NCBI GenBank assembly: GCA_902765735.1
Contig: CACXBB010000006.1
Location: 56,168-120,167 of the forward strand
DNA length: 64,000 nt
Direction: 5' to 3'
DNA from: an uncultured Eubacteriales bacterium
GTDB taxonomy: Bacteria > Bacillota > Clostridia > Christensenellales > Aristaeellaceae
Shown here: piece after piece, positions 58,901 to 64,000 of the stretch
Layout of the letters: the number at the start of each line of letters is the position of its first letter
Numbering within the stretch: the first letter of the stretch is position 1
Program-made: the position numbers and the translations under genes
Notes under the pieces: generated by a model
What the model was told of the DNA's origin: nothing
Databases searched by the model: none
What the model saw: only the letters and a program-made list of their open reading frames with translations

Positions 58901-59785
58901 CTATTTCGCCTTCCGCTCAGCGGCCTCGACCACATGGCCGATCAGCACGCTGGTGGTCACGCTGCCCACGCCGCCGGGCACGGGGGTGATGGCGTCCACG
59001 ATGGGCTCGACCTCCTCGAACACCGCGTCGCCCGCGATGGCGCCCTTGCCGCCCCTGGCGTTGACCTTCTCGGGGTCCCAGTTGATGGACACGTCGATGA
59101 CGATCTGGCCGGGCTTCACGTAGTCTTTAGTGAGGCTCCTCAGAACGCCCGCCGAGGACACCAGAATGTCTGCCTCGCGGGCCTCCTTGGGCACGTCCAC
59201 GGTGCGGGTGTGGCACACGGTGACGGTGGCGTTCTTGCCCATCAGCATCATGGCGGCGGGCTTGCCCACCACCAGCGAGCGCCCGATCACCACGGCCTTC
59301 TTGCCCTTTAAGTCGATGCCGTAGTAGTCCAGTATCTCCATGCACGCCTGGGGGGTGCAGGGCGGGAAGCCCAGGTCCTTGCGGCCCTCGAACACGCCCG
59401 CGTTCGACAGGTCGGTCATGCAGTCCACGTCCTTGGCGGGATCGAGGGCGTTGCAGATCTCGTCCTGGTCCGCCTTCAGGTGCTTCGGAAGGGGTCGGAA
59501 CATCAATACGCCGTGGATGGTGTCGTCGGCGTTGATGGCCTTGATCTGGTTAATCAGCGCCTCCTTGGTCACGTCCTCGGGCAGCACGAACTTCTCGACC
59601 GCCACGCCGATCAGCTCCGCGCGGGCCGTCGCGCCCTTCTCATAGCTCAGGTCCGACGGGTTCTCGCCGCAGCGCACGATGCCCAGCTTCGGAGCGATGC
59701 CCTTCGCCTTCAAAGCCTCCACCCGCGCCTGCAGCTTCGCGTTCAGCGCGGCGGTGACCTCCTTGCCCAGTAACAGCTTTGCCAT
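58901..59785 (-). CDS. folD: Methylene-THF dehydrogenase (FolD fold), possibly without cyclohydrolase activity
   Basis: 294 residues. Two-domain FolD: RPLPKHL loop, KDVDCMTDLS, NADP-loop VVIGRSLVVGKPAAMML, PGGVGSVTTSVL at the end. The catalytic Lys of YxxxK (E. coli Lys54) seems replaced: YEKGA puts Ala where Lys should be, though a Lys sits two residues earlier. Loss of that Lys abolishes the cyclohydrolase step in characterised homologues. FchA, encoded just upstream, would take over. This enzyme would be the NAD(P)H-dependent methylene/methenyl-THF step. Confidence 0.92.
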   Translation of the reverse strand: MAKLLLGKEVTAALNAKLQARVEALKAKGIAPKLGIVRCGENPSDLSYEKGATARAELIGVAVEKFVLPEDVTKEALINQIKAINADDTIHGVLMFRPLPKHLKADQDEICNALDPAKDVDCMTDLSNAGVFEGRKDLGFPPCTPQACMEILDYYGIDLKGKKAVVIGRSLVVGKPAAMMLMGKNATVTVCHTRTVDVPKEAREADILVSSAGVLRSLTKDYVKPGQIVIDVSINWDPEKVNARGGKGAIAGDAVFEEVEPIVDAITPVPGGVGSVTTSVLIGHVVEAAERKAK

Positions 59786-59810
59786 ATATTACCTCCGTAT
59801 ATGAAAATGA

Positions 59811-59866
59811 CTCCCTCCGTCATTTGCTTCGCAAATGCCACCTCCCTCGGAGAGGGAGGCTTTTGG
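59811..59866. repeat. Palindromic repeat inside the C1 operon
   Basis: CTCCCTCCGTCATTTGCTTC / ...CCTCGGAGAGGGAGG: hairpin pairs of the type at 5622-5880, between fchA and folD. Confidence 0.75.
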
Positions 59867-59874
59867 AGGCGCGA

Positions 59875-60498
59875 TCAGTTGAAGTTTGCCCGCACCGCGG
59901 TGAAGATGTCGTCGGCCATGGCACAGTACCTGTCCAGCATGCCGTTGGCCTCGGCGTTGAGCTTTTCGGCGGCCTCGCGGTTCTTTAAGGACTTGGTGTT
60001 GATAAACACGTTCAGACTCGCCGCCTGCAGCGCCGCCTTGCAACACACCGCGCCGCAGCCCGCGTCTGAGACCGCCAGCCGGGAGCCCTTCTCGGCGAAC
60101 ACGGCGATGGCCTCGATGGCCTCACAGCAAAGCGACATGATCTTCATGGGCACCCTGCACGCCACGATCGTGGCCTCCTCCAGCACCTTGTCGCGATTGG
60201 GATCGTCCTTCGGGATGCCGTAGGCCTTCGCCAGCGGCTCAAAGCCCTCGGCGTCGGCGGGCACCTGGTCCAGAAGCTGCTTCTGCAAATCGTCGCACTT
60301 CGCCTTCAGGGCGATGATCTCCGCCTCCACGGCGGCGTACTTCTTCTTGCCCACGGTCAACGAGCCCACCATGTTGCCCAGCGCCGTGCCGATGGCGCCC
60401 ACCAGCGCCGCCGCGCCGCCGCCACCCGGGACCGGGGCGTTGGAGGCCAGCACCTCGATGAATTCCCGACAGGAATTCTGCGTGAAATCAACTGCCAT
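59875..60498 (-). CDS. fchA: Methenyl-THF cyclohydrolase (FTCD-C/FchA type)
   Basis: 207 residues, all-helical FchA/cyclodeaminase domain: VPGGGGAAALVGAIGTALGNMV (folate-binding loop, about 22-44), RLAVSDAGCGAVCCKAAL near the C-terminus. It interconverts 10-formyl- and 5,10-methenyl-THF. ATG at 60498 has AAAGGAG upstream; the track start 16 residues earlier overlaps the fhs end and is rejected. Second gene of fhs-fchA-folD. Confidence 0.92.
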   Translation of the reverse strand: MAVDFTQNSCREFIEVLASNAPVPGGGGAAALVGAIGTALGNMVGSLTVGKKKYAAVEAEIIALKAKCDDLQKQLLDQVPADAEGFEPLAKAYGIPKDDPNRDKVLEEATIVACRVPMKIMSLCCEAIEAIAVFAEKGSRLAVSDAGCGAVCCKAALQAASLNVFINTKSLKNREAAEKLNAEANGMLDRYCAMADDIFTAVRANFN

Positions 60499-60567
60499 TT
60501 TCGATGCTCCTTTACTTGAAATATGGGTGACATCGCTGCCACCCATATGGTTCCATTTTTGATTGAA

Positions 60568-62328
60568 TCAGAACAAACCGCTGACCTTGCCGGTCTCGGT
60601 ATCCACATCCACGCGGCGATAGGCCGGGTCGGAGGCAGTGCCGGGCATCATGGAGATGGTGCCGGCCATCGGGCAGAGGAACTTGGCCCCGCCGTACTCC
60701 AGGATGTCGCGGATGGGCAGCCGCCAGCCCTTCGGCACGCCCTTGAGGGTCGGGTCGTGGGACAGGGACAGGTGGGTCTTGACCATCATGGTGCAGTAGT
60801 CGGCGTACTTGGGATCGCTCTCGAAGCGCTTGGCCTTCTCGATGGCGAGCGGCGCCCAATCGACGCCGTCCGCGCCGTAGACTTCCTTCGCGATGCGCTC
60901 CACACGCTCCCGCAGCGGCATGTCGAGGTCGTACAGGAACTTGATCTCGGGCTTCTGCTCGCAGGCTTCCACCACGACCTGGGCCAGCTCCACCGCGCCC
61001 TCGCCGCCGTAGCGCCAGTGGTTGGACTGGGCGCAGCGCACGCCTCGCTCGGCGCACAGGCGCTTGATCAGGGCGATCTCGTTGTCGGTGTCGGTGTAGA
61101 ACTGGTTGATGCACACCACGGGCACGATGCCGGACTTCAGCACGGTGTTGACGTGATGGAACAGGTTCTCGCAGCCCTTCTCGACCAGCTCGAGGTTCTC
61201 CTCGGTGTACTCCTTGGGCAGGGGACGGCCGGGCGCGACCTTGGGTCCGCCGCCGTGCATCTTGAGGGCGCGGACGGTGGCCACGATGACGGAGACGTTC
61301 GGGGTCAGCCCGGACAGGCGGGTCTTGACGTTCCAGAACTTCTCAAAGCCGATGTCGGCGGCGAAGCCGGACTCGGTCACATGATAGTCGAACAGCTTGA
61401 GCGCCAGACGGTCCGCGATGACGGAGGACTGGCCGATGGCGATGTTAGCGAAGGGGCCGGCGTGGATCAGCACGGGCTGATGCTCCACGGTGTAGCACAT
61501 GGTGGGATTGATGGTGTTGCGCATCCAGGCGGTCATGGCGCCGGCAACCTCCAGATCCTCGCAGGTCACGGGCTCGCCGGAGCGGCTGTAGGCCACCACG
61601 ACCTTGCCGATGCGCTCGCGCAGGTCCTTCAGATCGCGGGCCACGGCCAGTATGGCCATCAGCTCGGAGCCCACGGCGATGCCGAACTTGCTCTCCATCA
61701 GGTAGCCGTCCTTCGGGCCGCCGATGCCCATGATGATGTTCCTGAGGCCCTGGGCGCAGAAGTCCAGCACCCAGCCCATCTCGATGCGCTTGGGGTCGAT
61801 GTCCAGGCGACGGCCCATGTTGTGCTTGGCCATCTCCTCGTCGGTGTAGTTGCGCTCGTGCTGCATGCGGGCGTTCAGCGCCACCATGGCCAGGTTGTGG
61901 GCGTTCATGATGTCGTTGATGTCGCCGGTGAGGCCGAGGGAGAACTCGGTCATGGGCATCAGCAAGGCGTTGCCGCCGCCGGCCGCGGTGCCCTTGACGT
62001 TCATGGTCGGGCCGCCGGAGGGCTGCCGCAGCGCGCCGCCGACGTTCTTGCCAATCTTCGCCAGGCCCTCGATCAGGCCCAGGGACACGGTGGATTTGCC
62101 CTCGCCCAGGGGGGTGGGGGTGATGGCGGTAACCTCGATGAACTTGCCGTCGGGCTTGTCCTTCAGGCGATTCATGATCTTGATGAAGTCCAGCTTCGGG
62201 GTCTTGCCGTAGGGGATGATCTCCTCGGGCAGCAGGCCGAGCTTCTCACGGAAATAGTCCACGGGGGGCAGCCTTTTTTCGGCATCCTCCGCAATTTGCC
62301 AATCTTTGTAAATCGTAGGATCAAGCAT
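60568..62328 (-). CDS. fhs: Formate-tetrahydrofolate ligase
   Basis: 586 residues, slightly longer than the usual 556. ATP loop [14 protein letters not shown] (about 71-84), [15 protein letters not shown], and a long conserved C-terminal half with [11 protein letters not shown] and [11 protein letters not shown]. It activates formate by ATP to 10-formyl-THF, the entry step of the methyl branch. The extra N-terminal stretch ([19 protein letters not shown]) is normal for this clostridial subgroup. AGGAGGAA precedes the ATG. First gene of the C1 operon. Confidence 0.96.
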   Translation of the reverse strand: MLDPTIYKDWQIAEDAEKRLPPVDYFREKLGLLPEEIIPYGKTPKLDFIKIMNRLKDKPDGKFIEVTAITPTPLGEGKSTVSLGLIEGLAKIGKNVGGALRQPSGGPTMNVKGTAAGGGNALLMPMTEFSLGLTGDINDIMNAHNLAMVALNARMQHERNYTDEEMAKHNMGRRLDIDPKRIEMGWVLDFCAQGLRNIIMGIGGPKDGYLMESKFGIAVGSELMAILAVARDLKDLRERIGKVVVAYSRSGEPVTCEDLEVAGAMTAWMRNTINPTMCYTVEHQPVLIHAGPFANIAIGQSSVIADRLALKLFDYHVTESGFAADIGFEKFWNVKTRLSGLTPNVSVIVATVRALKMHGGGPKVAPGRPLPKEYTEENLELVEKGCENLFHHVNTVLKSGIVPVVCINQFYTDTDNEIALIKRLCAERGVRCAQSNHWRYGGEGAVELAQVVVEACEQKPEIKFLYDLDMPLRERVERIAKEVYGADGVDWAPLAIEKAKRFESDPKYADYCTMMVKTHLSLSHDPTLKGVPKGWRLPIRDILEYGGAKFLCPMAGTISMMPGTASDPAYRRVDVDTETGKVSGLF

Positions 62329-62388
62329 TGTGGGTCTTCCTCCTTCAATAAAATCACTGTCGCCGTCAGGCTTCAGGCACCGTCTACA

Positions 62389-62417
62389 AGTATACCATTA
62401 TTATTCAACACTGTCAA
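62389..62417 (-). promoter_or_regulatory. Promoter of fhs-fchA-folD
   Basis: Minus-strand TTGACA (62412-62417), 17-bp spacer, TATACT (62389-62394). Leader of about 55 nt. The region upstream (62420-62520) is AT-rich without a clear operator. Confidence 0.88.
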
Positions 62418-62524
62418 TAAATATACGTCAAATTATGATCATTAATTTTGTTAAATGACACTGAAGGATTGACGGCATACGTTTTATATGATATCTTTGT
62501 TCTGATAACGCAGTCGGGTTGCGC

Positions 62525-62699
62525 CCGAGAGTGGAGAGTGAAGAGTGTAGAGTGGAGTTGTGGTACAAATCCTGCGGATTTGTTTTGATTTAATTATCAA
62601 AATCAGTGATAATACGATTCTTCGTAGCCTTTAATCAAAAGAAATCCGTAAGGATTTCATCCTGAACTCCACTCTCAACTCTCCACTCTCCACTCTTTA
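62525..62699. repeat. Heptamer-arm inverted-repeat element (GAGTGGA type)
   Basis: Arms AGAGTGGAGAGTGAAGAGTG (left) and CAACTCTCCACTCTCCACTC (right); inner hairpins AAATCCTGCGGATTT and AAATCCGTAAGGATTT. It fills much of the 393-nt gap. Confidence 0.82.
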
Positions 62700-62721
62700 A
62701 CACCCCTCATATCACCGAAGA

Positions 62722-63696
62722 ATGGAAGTGTTGGCACCGATGATCCCCTACAAAGCCCTTCACGGCACGCTGGAGCGGGCGATCGTATCGGACGCCCGGA
62801 TCGACCGGCAGATCGACCAGCTGATCGAGCAGAACCCCCGCATCATCCCCGTGACCGACCGCCCCAGCCGGCTGGGCGACGAGCTGGTGCTGGACTACGC
62901 GGGCTTCTCGGACGGCGCGCAGTTTGAAGGCGGCACGGCGCAGAACCAGACCCTCACCCTGGGCAGCGGCAGCTTCATCCCGGGTTTTGAGGAACAGCTC
63001 GTGGGGAAAAACGTCGGGGACGCGGTGGACGTACATGTCACCTTCCCCGCTCAATACCACGCCCCGAACCTGGCGGGAAAGGATGCCGTGTTCAAGTGCA
63101 TGATCCACGAGATCCGGCTCAAACAGAAGTACGAACCCGACGACGCCTTCGCCCGGGACGTCGCGGGGCTTGACAGCCTCGAGGCCCTGCGGGAGCGCAT
63201 GCGCGAGGGATTGCAGGCGTACCTGGACAGGCAGGCGGCGGACGATCTGAAGGTGCGCCTGCTGGACCAGCTGCTGGAGGACTTCGAAATACCGCAGGAT
63301 GCGCTGGACCGGGCGATTGATCAGCAGCTTCAGTCCCTGGAGGTCCAGCTGGCCCGGCAGGGCCTGACGCTGGATGCCTACTGCCGCTTCATGGGCAAGA
63401 CCCGCGAACAGCTCCGGGAGGACTGCGCTCCTGACGCCCGCAGGGGCATTCAGCGCCAGCGGGTCATCCGGGAGATCGCCGGGGCGGAGGGCATCGCCGC
63501 CGACGAGGACGACGTGGCCCGGGCGATCCAGGCCATCTGCCGGGAAAACAACGTGAGCGTCGAGCAGCTCTCCGGGCACCTGGACGAGGCCGCCCAGAGC
63601 GCCATCGTGCAGAACATCATCACCGAAAAGGTGCTCGCGCGCATACTGGAGTGCGCCGTCATCGACACCGTGGAGACGGAGGATATCGTGGATTAA
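62722..63696 (+). CDS. Trigger-factor-like FKBP prolyl isomerase lacking the ribosome-binding domain
   Basis: 324 residues. It starts at the linker that precedes the trigger-factor FKBP domain (residues 7-45), then the FKBP-type PPIase (about 50-125: VPVTDRPSRLGDELVLDYAGF-like, GSGSFIPGFEEQLVGKNVGD, VTFPAQYHAPNLAGKDAVF), then the helical C-terminal arm chaperone domain. The N-terminal ribosome-docking domain with its GFRxGKxP motif is absent. No leftover of it is seen upstream, which is repeat DNA. So this is a free, soluble chaperone-isomerase paralogue of TF. Start is ATG 62722 or 62740; Shine-Dalgarno weak. Confidence 0.85.
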   Translation: MEVLAPMIPYKALHGTLERAIVSDARIDRQIDQLIEQNPRIIPVTDRPSRLGDELVLDYAGFSDGAQFEGGTAQNQTLTLGSGSFIPGFEEQLVGKNVGDAVDVHVTFPAQYHAPNLAGKDAVFKCMIHEIRLKQKYEPDDAFARDVAGLDSLEALRERMREGLQAYLDRQAADDLKVRLLDQLLEDFEIPQDALDRAIDQQLQSLEVQLARQGLTLDAYCRFMGKTREQLREDCAPDARRGIQRQRVIREIAGAEGIAADEDDVARAIQAICRENNVSVEQLSGHLDEAAQSAIVQNIITEKVLARILECAVIDTVETEDIVD

Positions 63697-64000
63697 TTAT
63701 TCCCAAAGAGTAGTTGTTCGGTCCTGGGGGGAAACAGGAAGTTGTCGGTTCAATTAGGAATTAGAAATGAGGAATGAGGAATTATAGAATGCCAGAAGCC
63801 TGACGTAGGGACGCCATTCTTGGCGTCCGTTCAAGGCATAATGGGACCCCGGACGCCAATAATGGCGTCCCTACGGATATGTCGCGCGGCAGCGGGTAAC
63901 TCAATTCCTAGAGTGTGTTTCTAAATGCCGGGAGATGCAGTTTCGAGCGGATTTGGCTGCATTTCAAGGCGATTTTCCGCAGGCTTAGTGGGGCAATAGC
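63697..64000. repeat. Repeat tail at right edge
   Basis: Heptamer-type half arm AATTAGGAATTAGAAATGAG (from about 63752), facing GTAGGGACGCCATTCTTGGC... and ...GGCGTCCCTACG units (63804-63876), then about 100 nt without recognised feature. No gene. Confidence 0.7.

Noticed and set aside
63900..64000. End of an insertion sequence at right edge
   Set aside because: No inverted end, no transposase reading frame; 100 nt are not enough to tell.

Overview
The window is about 60% GC bacterial chromosome. Three features suggest a spore-forming Clostridia member (Bacillota), probably an anaerobic, gut-type acetogen of the Christensenellales or Oscillospirales kind: sporulation genes yqfC and yqfD, the order phoH-pgpH-ybeY/cdd-era-recO, and a Bacillus-type LexA box. 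This placement is inferred from gene content only.

The main theme is the Wood-Ljungdahl pathway and the nickel, folate and electron supply around it. The left edge holds the first codons of a probable acsD after a cooC-type nickel ATPase. A nickel-handling group follows (2.0-3.3 kb): cooT, a His/Cys-rich protein, and a divergent CsoR-family repressor with a fused 25-histidine arm. Next is a THF-riboswitch-controlled folT-folC unit, then nfnB-nfnA (electron-bifurcating transhydrogenase). At 49-55 kb lie a CooF-like ferredoxin and cooS-cooC-acsB (CO dehydrogenase/acetyl-CoA synthase). The right end holds 5-formyl-THF cyclo-ligase and fhs-fchA-folD-DUF1576 (the methyl branch). The FolD copy appears to lack its cyclohydrolase lysine, which fits the presence of FchA.

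Between these blocks: a YbhN-like membrane protein and an M20 amidohydrolase (8-10.6 kb); a ChvE-type sugar ABC importer with two different permeases (11.4-16.5 kb); a CAP-domain protein, tlyA and dus; the core operon yqfC-yqfD-phoH-pgpH-ybeY::cdd-era-recO (19.5-27 kb) with a YbeY-cytidine deaminase fusion; a secretion operon of DUF951, two signal peptidases and a dead M1-peptidase-like protein; an orphan DNA methyltransferase; a PrsA-like lipoprotein; a K+ uptake/sugar kinase operon; an SOS-controlled two-OB-fold ssb; a 1347-residue secreted peptidoglycan-binding protein; and metA plus a MoxR/VWA pair.

Intergenic DNA is crowded with non-coding repeats of three kinds: MITE-like elements with GGGGCTGTCTCAAAACG ends, elements whose arms are heptamer reiterations in inverted orientation, and short palindromes beginning GTAGGGGCG or GTAGGGACG. 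No transposase, tRNA, rRNA or CRISPR array was seen. A strong stand-alone promoter at about 45.27 kb drives a roughly 247-nt structured RNA (minus strand) with its own closing helix and terminator. Folds and alignments here were made by eye, so family names without clear motifs are tentative.
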